From assembly GCF_000695255.1 (NCBI RefSeq), contig NZ_JMIB01000038.1, positions 124,001 through 188,000 of the forward strand: DNA of 64,000 nt, in the 5' to 3' direction. Both the position numbers and the translations under genes were made by a program. The stretch's first letter is position 1. Each line of letters begins with the position of its first letter. This document shows, piece by piece, positions 51,701-59,659 of the stretch. The notes beneath the pieces are model-generated. The model did no database searches and was not told the origin of the DNA. It was given only the letters and a program-made list of their open reading frames with translations. This stretch comes from Photobacterium galatheae. Its GTDB lineage: Bacteria > Pseudomonadota > Gammaproteobacteria > Enterobacterales > Vibrionaceae.

Positions 51701-52723
51701 ATGCAAGGACGCACATTAAAAATCGCTGCCGCCGTATTATTAGTGCTGGCATTGCTCATTGGTTGGTATGGAGTCACTCTCAGTGGTCGTTCTTCGCCGC
51801 CAACAAATTCCGCGACTATCTCTATCGAAAAGCCTGAGGTCACTGTATGGGTTTTTGCCCAGGATATGCCGCAGCATGTGGTGCTGAAAGCGGACATGCT
51901 GGTTGCGACTTCAGTCACCGATGCAACCCCACAGGACATTCGTGAAATCACCCCGTTTATCGGCCGGCAACTGAAACAGCCTGTCGCCCAAGGCACCCGG
52001 CTTCAATCGGTTTTATTGCAAGGACATCTGCCCATTGCTCAGTCACTGCCTGAGGGCTATCGCGCCATTGCCATTCAGGCGGGTGAGCTGACTTCGGTGG
52101 GCGGACATGTTCATCCGGGCTACCGGGTCGATGTGATTTATTTGCTGCGCGCCAATAAAGAGTCAGGCACCAACAGCACTGCTCGCCGGATTCTCAGTAA
52201 TGTGGAAGTGCTGGCCGTTGGGGATGAGTTGAGTTTCGAGGGGGAAAAGCCTGAAAAACAAGCGCCTGTGAATGATAAGGCCAGAACCGTTGTTTTAGCG
52301 GTGCCAGCCAGCGATACCCCGCAATTACTGCTGGCGGAAAATACAGGTCAACTGCGTCTGGCGGTGGTGGGGATGAAAGATCAGGCGACACCTGTAGTGA
52401 CGTCTGGTGACCCTGACCGTCAAATTGCTTATTCCCCCGTTCCTACGCTGAAATCAACAGTGAGTGTGTCTCCACAGAAAACGGCCAGTATCACGCCGGT
52501 GATTCCAGCAGCACTCCTGACCGCGCCCAGCCATTCGACAGTGAAAGATGCCGATTTAGGGAAGCCGGATGACAGTTATGTCATTTCACTGAAAACCCTG
52601 GGGGGATACCGCGAAGCGGAAGTGGAAGTGAAGAAACCGACCCCGGTGAAATACCGTTATGCAGCTCCCAGGGTAGAGATCTACCAGGGAGAAAATCGAA
52701 CGCTGGTTCGCACGAGTCACTGA
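51701..52723 (+). CDS. cpaB: RcpC/CpaB, tad locus 2
   Basis: A 340-aa protein with a membrane helix at ~8-26, a SAF domain (VTVWVFAQDMPQHVVLKAD; GRQLKQPVAQGTRL) and the RcpC domain (YRAIAIQAGELTSVGGHVHP, GYRVDVIYLLR). The C-terminal 90 residues are P/T/S-rich and low in complexity. ATG 51701 follows GAGGGA; a GTG 12 bases earlier is possible. It shares the plan but little exact sequence with the first-locus protein. Confidence 0.87.
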   Translation: MQGRTLKIAAAVLLVLALLIGWYGVTLSGRSSPPTNSATISIEKPEVTVWVFAQDMPQHVVLKADMLVATSVTDATPQDIREITPFIGRQLKQPVAQGTRLQSVLLQGHLPIAQSLPEGYRAIAIQAGELTSVGGHVHPGYRVDVIYLLRANKESGTNSTARRILSNVEVLAVGDELSFEGEKPEKQAPVNDKARTVVLAVPASDTPQLLLAENTGQLRLAVVGMKDQATPVVTSGDPDRQIAYSPVPTLKSTVSVSPQKTASITPVIPAALLTAPSHSTVKDADLGKPDDSYVISLKTLGGYREAEVEVKKPTPVKYRYAAPRVEIYQGENRTLVRTSH

Positions 52724-52737
52724 CAGGGAGAAAGTGA

Positions 52738-53895
52738 ATGCTGCGCTTAATACAAGGAATCTGTTTCTTTGCTGCTTTGTGCGTTGTTTCAACGGGTTTT
52801 GCCCAGGATTATCAGATGGATGTTGGCCAGCAGGTGACAGTCAATGCCGGAAAACGCATTCAGCGAGCTGCTGTCGGTGAACCATCGGTCGCAGGCGTGA
52901 AGGTCCTGAGCACCACTGAGTTACTGGTTACCGGGAAGAGAACCGGCACCACCTCGCTGCTGATTTGGGAGCGGGGTTCAGATCAGCCCGTTCGCCATCG
53001 GATTGCGGTGAATCCGGGCGGCGTCGCGACCTCGAATGTTCAGGTTCAGACCGACATTAAAGTTGTCGAAGTCAGTAAAAGTGCCCTCAAAGAAGCCGGC
53101 TTCTTCTTCGGTAAGCAGGGAACGAATGGGACGTTTTGGGGGATCGGAAATGCCAGCGCGATTTCCAGCGCTAATTTTAATGGGTTTCGCGGCAGTTTTC
53201 TGTCCAGCGGGGATTCCTTCAATCTGGTGATCGGGAATGTGGCGGATCATCTGCTGGGCACCGTGAGTGCCCTGGATAGCAACGGTTTTGCGTATACGCT
53301 GGCGGAACCCAGTCTGGTCACCATGTCCGGACATACCGCAACATTTTTGGCGGGGGGCGAATTTCCTTACCCCAAAAGCACCAAGGATGATGACGTGACG
53401 ATTGAGTTCAAAGAATTCGGGGTGCGACTCAATCTGACTCCAACCGTGATGTCGGGCGATCGCATCATGCTGAAAGTTGCGCCTGAAGTCAGTGAACTGA
53501 ACTATTCGCAGGGTGTGCAGGCTGCGGGTGTGGTTGTGCCGGGTCTGACGGTGAGACGGACGGATACAACTGTGCAGCTGGGTAATGGGGAAAGTTTCGT
53601 GATCAGTGGTCTGGTCAGCCGCAATACAGTAAAAAATGCCAGCCGCTTTCCCGGATTAGGCGACATTCCCATTCTGGGCGCATTCTTTCGTTCAACCCGG
53701 CTTGATGAAAATGACAAAGAACTCATGATGGTGGTCACGCCTCATCTGGTGAAGCCTTTCGCCAGAAATGCACCGCTGCCTCCGCTGCCTGGTGAGATGT
53801 ATCGCCAGTTTCGTCCAAACTTTTTTGAACTGATTTTTCTGGATGCGGAACCCAAAGAATTGCCTGTGAAAATGGGTTTTGCCGGGGAGGGTTAA
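52738..53895 (+). CDS. rcpA: RcpA/CpaC secretin, tad locus 2
   Basis: A 385-aa outer-membrane secretin with a signal peptide (cleavage near STGFAQ), the N-terminal pilus-secretin domain (VTVNAGKRIQRAAVGEPSVA) and the C-terminal secretin domain (LAEPSLVTMSGHTATFLAGG, VRLNLTPTVMSGDRIMLKV, VVVPGLTVRRTDTTVQLGNG). It is shorter than the first-locus copy because the low-complexity spacer is missing. GGAGAAA precedes the ATG. TadZ follows one base after the stop. Confidence 0.93.
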   Translation: MLRLIQGICFFAALCVVSTGFAQDYQMDVGQQVTVNAGKRIQRAAVGEPSVAGVKVLSTTELLVTGKRTGTTSLLIWERGSDQPVRHRIAVNPGGVATSNVQVQTDIKVVEVSKSALKEAGFFFGKQGTNGTFWGIGNASAISSANFNGFRGSFLSSGDSFNLVIGNVADHLLGTVSALDSNGFAYTLAEPSLVTMSGHTATFLAGGEFPYPKSTKDDDVTIEFKEFGVRLNLTPTVMSGDRIMLKVAPEVSELNYSQGVQAAGVVVPGLTVRRTDTTVQLGNGESFVISGLVSRNTVKNASRFPGLGDIPILGAFFRSTRLDENDKELMMVVTPHLVKPFARNAPLPPLPGEMYRQFRPNFFELIFLDAEPKELPVKMGFAGEG

Positions 53896-53896
53896 G

Positions 53897-55000
53897 ATGC
53901 AGTTAATGGCTTATACGGCAGATCATCGCGCGAAGCTGGATGTGACTGAGTCGATTCCAGACGGATGTACGCTCACCTGGATTGAAACTCCGGAGCATCT
54001 GAACGCCAATCTGGCGTGGCAGCAGACCCGTATTCTGATTCTGGTAGCTTCAGGCTGGCCGATGCCCGACATCGACAGTTTGATGGATAACTTTGCGCCC
54101 CGGCATATCATTTTGGTCGATCTGACACCGGAAGCACATTGGCACGGCATCCAGCAAAGTCAGACGGTTCGCCAGCATTTGCACTGGTGTGAACTGGAAG
54201 GTCTGGCTAATGCGATTACCAGCCTGACGCGGATGGAATCTGCAGATGCTCAGTCCCGGCTGGCATTGTTGTCACCGCGCAATGACTGTGACGGCGCATT
54301 ATTATCGATTGCGGCTGCCTGGCAGTTACAGCACCGGCATAAACAGGATGTACTGCTGCTGGATTTGGGGCGGCCATACAGTGATGTGCCTGACTATCTG
54401 GGCAGCAGCAGTCAGCTCGATTTTATGGCGCTGCTGGAAAAGAAAGACTATCTCAACCCGGATTGGCTGAATGAGCAGGCGCTGGATATGATCCCCGGGA
54501 TTCATGTCATCGGTATGCCGGCTTCGGATCACTATGGTGCCGTGACCATGGAAGCCTTAGTCGAAGTTATGGATATGCTCGAAGAACGATACAGCAATAT
54601 CGTGATGAATCTGACCGGAATGCCGCCCAGCCCGTTGCTGTTTTTTATGCTCAGCCGTTGCGATCAGCACTGGCTGCTTGCCGATCAGAAAAATGTCAGC
54701 CTGAAAAGTAGCTGTGAACTGGCAGAAGCACTGTATCAGCAGGGAATTCGGCCGGGGAGCGTGAATCTGGTCTTGTCACCATTTTCGACCGAAGTGATGC
54801 CGGATCGGGACATGATCGAAAAGCAGTTACCTTTTCAGGTTCGGGGTGAGCTGCCTTATACCCACCCGGTGATTACCGATATTAATGCCAATACCCTGCT
54901 TCCTCCCAGCGGTGACTTCAAGCTCTACGTGAAGGCGGTTGAAAAGTTGCTTTGGTTGTCGAATGAGAAACCCCGCTGGCAATTTTCTCTGGGCTGGTAG
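53897..55000 (+). CDS. tadZ: TadZ/CpaE-like protein with a lost Walker A motif, tad locus 2
   Basis: A 367-aa protein in the tadZ position with a receiver-like N-terminus (~1-120) and a ParA/MinD-like C-terminal domain (DVLLLDLGRPYSDVPDYLG; IPGIHVIGMPAS; LLADQKNVSLKSSCELA). The place of the P-loop reads LSPRNDCDGALLSIAAAWQL: the glycines and the lysine/threonine are gone, unlike the first-locus TadZ, which keeps GTGGGVGTST. It may serve as a non-hydrolysing polar scaffold. ATG 53897 follows GGGAGG. Confidence 0.85.
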   Translation: MQLMAYTADHRAKLDVTESIPDGCTLTWIETPEHLNANLAWQQTRILILVASGWPMPDIDSLMDNFAPRHIILVDLTPEAHWHGIQQSQTVRQHLHWCELEGLANAITSLTRMESADAQSRLALLSPRNDCDGALLSIAAAWQLQHRHKQDVLLLDLGRPYSDVPDYLGSSSQLDFMALLEKKDYLNPDWLNEQALDMIPGIHVIGMPASDHYGAVTMEALVEVMDMLEERYSNIVMNLTGMPPSPLLFFMLSRCDQHWLLADQKNVSLKSSCELAEALYQQGIRPGSVNLVLSPFSTEVMPDRDMIEKQLPFQVRGELPYTHPVITDINANTLLPPSGDFKLYVKAVEKLLWLSNEKPRWQFSLGW

Positions 55001-55033
55001 GCCGTTTTCGTCCCTTCGAATCAAGGAGTGAGT

Positions 55034-56293
55034 ATGGGAAATGACATGATGTGGCCAAGCCGGGAAGTGATGATTCAGCAGGAAGAATCATCTCTGGCAC
55101 TGAAAGCGGAATTGCACCGCTATATTATTGAGCAGCTTGAAGAAGACGGCTTGATGTTTGAGATGGAGCGGCAGGAAATGCAGCCCCATGTGCATGACTA
55201 CGTCCGCCAGTACTTTCAGCAGCACAAGGAACTGAATCAGCGTCAGAATATGGAAGCGCTGGTGGGGGAACTTCTGGATGAAATCGTCGGCTTTGGTCCT
55301 TTGCAGAATTTGCTGGATGACCCGCAAATCGACGATATCCTGATTAATGGTCCGAAGCAGATCTATGTTGAACGCAGTGGTCAGTTAAGCCGTATCCCGC
55401 TTCGGTTTATGAATGATCAGCATGTGTTGCGCGTTATTCGCCGCATGATCGCACCCATTGGCCGCCGGATCGATGAATCGAACCCGATGGTGGATGCCCG
55501 TTTGCCGGATGGCAGCCGGATTAACGCCGTGATCCCGCCTTTATCGATTGATGGCCCCTGTCTGTCTGTCCGTAAATTTAAGAAAGAAGGCCTGACCGCA
55601 GACACCCTGATTCAGAACGGTGCGATGAGCCTGGGCATGCATCAATTACTGAAAAAATGTGCGCAGGCCCGCTTTAATATTCTGATCAGTGGCTCAACCG
55701 GCTCGGGGAAAACGACTTTGCTGAATATTCTCAGCCATTACATCAATACCGGGGAGCGGGTCGTCACTATTGAAGATGCGGCTGAGCTGCAACTGCGAAA
55801 CGGACATGTGGTCAGGCTGGAAACCCGTCCGCCAAATTCTGAGGGCCAGGGCGAAGTTACGGCGCGGGACTTACTGAAAAATGCGCTGCGGATGCGGCCG
55901 GATCGCATCATTCTGGGGGAAAGTCGTGGCGCAGAAGTACTGGATGTGCTGCAAGCCATGAACACAGGTCACCAGGGCTCAATGAGCACCTTGCATGCCA
56001 ACTCCCCTCGTGACGCTTTAGTACGACTGGAAATGATGGTGACGCTGGCGGGCTTTACTTCTACGGAGTCTTTGATCAAACAGATTATTGCCACTGCAAT
56101 CGACCTGATTGTTCAGGTTTCCCGGCTACCGAATGGGAAGCGGGTCATCACGCACATTGTTGAGGTTCAGGATGTCGCGGATGAAAAAATCCGGACTCAG
56201 GAATTGTATCAATACAATCCGCAGACGGATGATTTTATGACGGTTGATGGCATGTCGGTGCACCTGCGTAAAAAGCTGGGAGAAGACGGATGA
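55034..56293 (+). CDS. tadA: TadA, secretion ATPase of tad locus 2
   Basis: A 419-aa cytoplasmic VirB11/GspE-type ATPase that powers Flp pilus extension and retraction. N-terminal helical domain (~20-110), then the ATPase core with Walker [15 protein letters not shown] (~225), the Asp box [20 protein letters not shown], Walker [13 protein letters not shown] and the His box [22 protein letters not shown] 55034 (MGNDMMWP) follows AAGGAG; a GTG six bases earlier is possible. It overlaps tadB by 4 bp. Confidence 0.96.
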   Translation: MGNDMMWPSREVMIQQEESSLALKAELHRYIIEQLEEDGLMFEMERQEMQPHVHDYVRQYFQQHKELNQRQNMEALVGELLDEIVGFGPLQNLLDDPQIDDILINGPKQIYVERSGQLSRIPLRFMNDQHVLRVIRRMIAPIGRRIDESNPMVDARLPDGSRINAVIPPLSIDGPCLSVRKFKKEGLTADTLIQNGAMSLGMHQLLKKCAQARFNILISGSTGSGKTTLLNILSHYINTGERVVTIEDAAELQLRNGHVVRLETRPPNSEGQGEVTARDLLKNALRMRPDRIILGESRGAEVLDVLQAMNTGHQGSMSTLHANSPRDALVRLEMMVTLAGFTSTESLIKQIIATAIDLIVQVSRLPNGKRVITHIVEVQDVADEKIRTQELYQYNPQTDDFMTVDGMSVHLRKKLGEDG

Positions 56294-57156
56294 ACAGCCT
56301 GATCGTCATCGCGATGCTGCTGCTGTTTACCAGTTGTGTGCTGATGATTTTCGCCACCCGGCAAAGCAAGCCGGGCGCGAAGCAAGACCATCCTGCTGAG
56401 CAGAAAGAGCCGAAGGCACGCAACAGAGATCGCATGCTGGAAGGCTGGCAGCGTCTGGGCCTGAGTACGTCTCCTGTGAGTTTACTGTGTTATGCGGCTT
56501 GTCTTCTGTTCGGCCCTTTTCTGCTGGCGCGCCTGACCGGGGTGAGCGGGCTTGGGATGGGATTGGTGGGTTCCGTGGGTTTGATATTGCTGTTGGGGCA
56601 GATCAAAAAAAGTAATACCCGCCGGAAGATTCTCCAGCAGTTGCCGGGTTTTATCGACCATATTAACCGGCGGGTGCATGTGGGGATGTCGCTGAATAAA
56701 GCGGTTGAACATGTCCTGCAAGCGATGAATGACCCTTTACACTCTGTGGCGGAACGGGCAGTTCAGCGGATGACGCTGGGTACGGAGCTGTATGACTCTT
56801 TTCACAAAGAGGCAAGGATTACCGGAGTAAAAGAATTCGCGTTGCTGGCTTCTGTGTTCAAGGTGAACCATCAGTTCGGTGGCAGCGTGACTGCAGCGCT
56901 TGAAAACCTTGTGGAATTGTTGCATCAGCAGGAACGCAGCCAGCGGGAGCTGAAGTCGATGACGGGGGAAACCCGGGTGACGGCCTGGATTATGGGGTTA
57001 GCCCCAACGGCGATGGCAATTTATATGTTAGCGACGAATCCGCAACAGTTACTGTTGATGTGGGCGGATGAAACAGGACGTCAGGCGTTAATTGCCGGAC
57101 TTGGCGCGCAGTTACTTGGCGGGCTGGTGCTTTGGCGGATGATTCGGTCACTGTAA
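56290..57156 (+). CDS. tadB: TadB, inner-membrane platform protein, tad locus 2
   Basis: A 288-aa GspF/TadC-type membrane protein: one N-terminal helix, a pair near ~60-110, a cytoplasmic T2SSF domain (~120-235; QLPGFIDHINRRVHVGMSLN, FGGSVTAALENLVELLHQQE) and two C-terminal helices. It partners TadC as the membrane base driven by TadA. It is translationally coupled to tadA (ATGA). A repeat-rich 360-bp gap separates it from tadC, where the two genes are normally adjacent. Confidence 0.92.
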   Translation: MNSLIVIAMLLLFTSCVLMIFATRQSKPGAKQDHPAEQKEPKARNRDRMLEGWQRLGLSTSPVSLLCYAACLLFGPFLLARLTGVSGLGMGLVGSVGLILLLGQIKKSNTRRKILQQLPGFIDHINRRVHVGMSLNKAVEHVLQAMNDPLHSVAERAVQRMTLGTELYDSFHKEARITGVKEFALLASVFKVNHQFGGSVTAALENLVELLHQQERSQRELKSMTGETRVTAWIMGLAPTAMAIYMLATNPQQLLLMWADETGRQALIAGLGAQLLGGLVLWRMIRSL

Positions 57157-57202
57157 TGGTTGCGCTGGACACAGGATGCCCGGTGGAGCCCCGCTCCCGC
57201 CT

Positions 57203-57419
57203 GTCATCCCCGCGCAGGCGGGGAGTTAGTGACTTTAGAGGACGAATGACACGGAAAATGAGGAATAAAATGACTCTGTCAGATTACTCTCATCTCGTGC
57301 ACAGTGGATTCCCGCCTGCGCGGGGATGACGATAATTGATTGATTTTAAATGATAATATATCGATTTTTTCATCGAGCTATTTGTGTAGGAAAGACAGGT
57401 GAAGGCGGGAGCCAGTGAC
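57203..57419. repeat. REP/MITE-like palindromic cluster between tadB and tadC
   Basis: GTCATCCCCGCGCAGGCGGG at 57203 and its inverted copy ending at 57330 form a pair about 60 bp apart; a partial third copy (GGCGGGAGCCAGTGACG) follows GTGTAGGAAAGACAGG at 57384-57420. The same units flank the RiPP-like genes (copies A-C). No gene is supported in 57157-57516. Confidence 0.82.
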
Positions 57420-57516
57420 GTGAAAGGATAAACAGCGCGGGAATGTGCGGCGCAGAAGCGGATAAAGCCCGCCATACAGGAACAAAGCAATTTGTAGGCA
57501 TGTGTAGGGAAACACA

Positions 57517-58416
57517 ATGACAATCACAGCGTATCTGATTATTGCCAGTCTGGTGTGCACCCTGAGCGGTGTCGGGCTGATTTTTTGGTCTCTGAAACTG
57601 CAAAAAGCACGTCATGTGGAAGAGAATCTGGCGAAATCACTGGGCAAGCCGCGCGCTGGGGAGCGTGTGATTCGGCGTGGGCAGTGGTTATGGGGCAAAA
57701 CGAAACGCAGCCATGCCTCATATCTGCAAGACATTCTGGAGATGATGCGCAAAGCCGGGTACATCTCGAATCGTGAACAAACCCTGTGTGTGTTCCGGCT
57801 GGCTGCCGTGTGGTGTGCGATTCAGCTGGTGTTTGCCAGTCAGCTGATTCATGCCGATGCAACGCTGAATCAGAAAATCAGTCTGATGGTGGTCAGCGCA
57901 TTGGGCACGGCTTATCTGGTGATTCAATGGCTCAAGAAAAAAGCAGCCAAACGATCCCGTATTATTGAGGAAGAACTCATCATTGGTCTGCAGGTGATGA
58001 AAATTCTGTGGGATGTGGGTCTCTCGCTGGAAAGCCTGCTGCGGACGTTAACCCGGGAACTTTCTGAACTGACCCCTGAACTGAATAAAGAACTCAGACT
58101 GGCATTAAGCAAAATTGAAGCGGGTCAGGAGCGGGCATCCGTTTTCAGTGAAATTGCCAGAGTCAACGACTCTTCCGGCATGCAGGATTTGCTCACCATG
58201 CTGGCCCAGGTCTCTGAAACCGGCGGCAATATGTCAGCATCTCTCAATCAGTTGTCGATGCTGCTGCAGGACAGACGACGGACTCAGTTGCAGGAAAAAG
58301 TCACCAAGTTGTCGGGGAAGATGTCTGTCGTGATGATGATATTCCTCTTTCCGGCTTTGTTTGTCGTGCTGGCCGGCCCCGGTTTTATGGCGCTGATTCA
58401 ATCGCTCAGCCGATAG
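57517..58416 (+). CDS. tadC: TadC, inner-membrane platform protein, tad locus 2
   Basis: A 299-aa partner of TadB: N-terminal helix (~4-24), two central helices (~85-140), a T2SSF domain (~150-265; GLQVMKILWDVGLSLESLLR; SETGGNMSASLNQLSMLLQD) and a final helix. The ATG follows GTAGGGAAAC, a weak ribosome site. After the repeat insertion it may depend on read-through or its own promoter. TadD follows after 55 bp. Confidence 0.9.
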   Translation: MTITAYLIIASLVCTLSGVGLIFWSLKLQKARHVEENLAKSLGKPRAGERVIRRGQWLWGKTKRSHASYLQDILEMMRKAGYISNREQTLCVFRLAAVWCAIQLVFASQLIHADATLNQKISLMVVSALGTAYLVIQWLKKKAAKRSRIIEEELIIGLQVMKILWDVGLSLESLLRTLTRELSELTPELNKELRLALSKIEAGQERASVFSEIARVNDSSGMQDLLTMLAQVSETGGNMSASLNQLSMLLQDRRRTQLQEKVTKLSGKMSVVMMIFLFPALFVVLAGPGFMALIQSLSR

Positions 58417-58471
58417 AGGCAGCCATCGCGTATCTGGATGTTGATGGCAGAGATAAGACAGGGATGTACCT

Positions 58472-59182
58472 ATGAATAGCAGAAAAACGGGCCGACAGTT
58501 TTGGCTCAGTAGTGTGCTGGCCGTCGTGCTGGCCGGTTGCAGCGCCTCACCACAGGATGACAGTGCCCATGCAACCGCCAACAAAGCGGTTCAGTCGGGT
58601 GCCTGTGGTGAAACCCTGATTGCGAAAGATGGCATGAAGCTGGCGATGGTGAAGCAACAGATGGATCAGGGGCAGTACTATCTGGCGCTGGCTGCGCTTG
58701 ATGAGCTGAATGAAGATGGCTTAAGTGTTCGGATGATGCGGGCGAACAGTTATCGGAAACTGGGCAAGTGGGATGAAGCTACCCGTCTTTATCAGGAAAT
58801 GGTGAGCACCTGTCTGGCCGGAGAGGCTTATCACGGCCTGGGGTTGATTGCGTCTTATCAAGGGCAAATGAATGCGGCGATGAACTGGATGCAAAAAGCA
58901 GCCAAGGCTGCTCCTGTACAGGCGGATGTACGCAATGATCTGGGGTTTTTGTTGCTGGTCACCGGTCAGGATCAGAAAGCCAGAGATGAACTGATGACGG
59001 CGCTTGAACTGAATCCAACTCATCCGAATGCGGCAAAAAATTTATGGTTTATTTTATTGAAAAATAATCAGAAACAGGCAGCAGCTTCACTGGCTTCCCG
59101 CTTTAAATGGGGAGATGCGGAACAGAAAGAAATGATGGATGCCATCGCCGTTTTTCAGCCGTTGAAGTTGGATCAATCTTAA
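58472..59182 (+). CDS. tadD: TadD, TPR lipoprotein of tad locus 2
   Basis: A 236-aa outer-membrane lipoprotein with lipobox VLAGC (Cys ~23) and TPR repeats (~55-210), for example NSYRKLGKWDEATRLYQEMV, YHGLGLIASYQGQMNAAMNW and DLGFLLLVTGQDQKARDELM. TadD acts as the pilotin-like factor for the secretin. Spacing and direction place it in the tad operon. Confidence 0.9.
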   Translation: MNSRKTGRQFWLSSVLAVVLAGCSASPQDDSAHATANKAVQSGACGETLIAKDGMKLAMVKQQMDQGQYYLALAALDELNEDGLSVRMMRANSYRKLGKWDEATRLYQEMVSTCLAGEAYHGLGLIASYQGQMNAAMNWMQKAAKAAPVQADVRNDLGFLLLVTGQDQKARDELMTALELNPTHPNAAKNLWFILLKNNQKQAAASLASRFKWGDAEQKEMMDAIAVFQPLKLDQS

Positions 59183-59211
59183 TCGGATCGTGAACAGACA
59201 GGAGCTCAGGG

Positions 59212-59571
59212 ATGAAAAGGACAAACAAAACAGCGATTGCTTTGCTCAGTGCCGTACTGTTGAGTAGCGTCGCAGTGCATGCGGCAACCTTCCCACCCAA
59301 AAAGGTGAATGAAGACAGCACAGAGAAGGCAAAGAATGCGATCAGCGAGTATCCGGAAAAAACAACCGTTCAGTTGAAACCTGTGGTCAGAAATGAACGG
59401 AAAAACATGACTCAGTTGTGGCTGAATATGCAGACGCGCGGTCAGATGGCGACAACCGAGACAGACATGCTGACTCCGGAAGCAGCGAAAGCCACACAAT
59501 TGCGGATGCAACAGAGCTTTAGCCATCCGATTCCGGATAAATTTATTAAAGATGGCTTTACCGGCAGTTAA
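59212..59571 (+). CDS. Tad-locus small periplasmic protein (DUF3613-like)
   Basis: A 119-aa protein with a signal peptide (cleavage near AVHAAT) and a C-terminal SFSHPIPDKFIKDGF, which matches the ending typical of DUF3613 proteins found between tadD and tadG in other bacteria. Function unknown. The gene lies 29 bp after tadD; an AGGAG site is not obvious, but GGAGCTCAGGG lies before the ATG. Confidence 0.75.
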   Translation: MKRTNKTAIALLSAVLLSSVAVHAATFPPKKVNEDSTEKAKNAISEYPEKTTVQLKPVVRNERKNMTQLWLNMQTRGQMATTETDMLTPEAAKATQLRMQQSFSHPIPDKFIKDGFTGS

Positions 59572-59659
59572 GGGACCGACAATCCGGGGTGTTTGGGATA
59601 AAGGCTCAGTCAAAGCTGGTCAGTCCCATCCGGATTCCAGCCGGAAAAGGAGCGAAATT

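Noticed and set aside
53897-55000. Pseudogene call for the second tadZ
   Set aside because: The P-loop is lost, but the frame is intact, length is normal and the rest of the fold is kept, so a degenerate but real protein is more likely.
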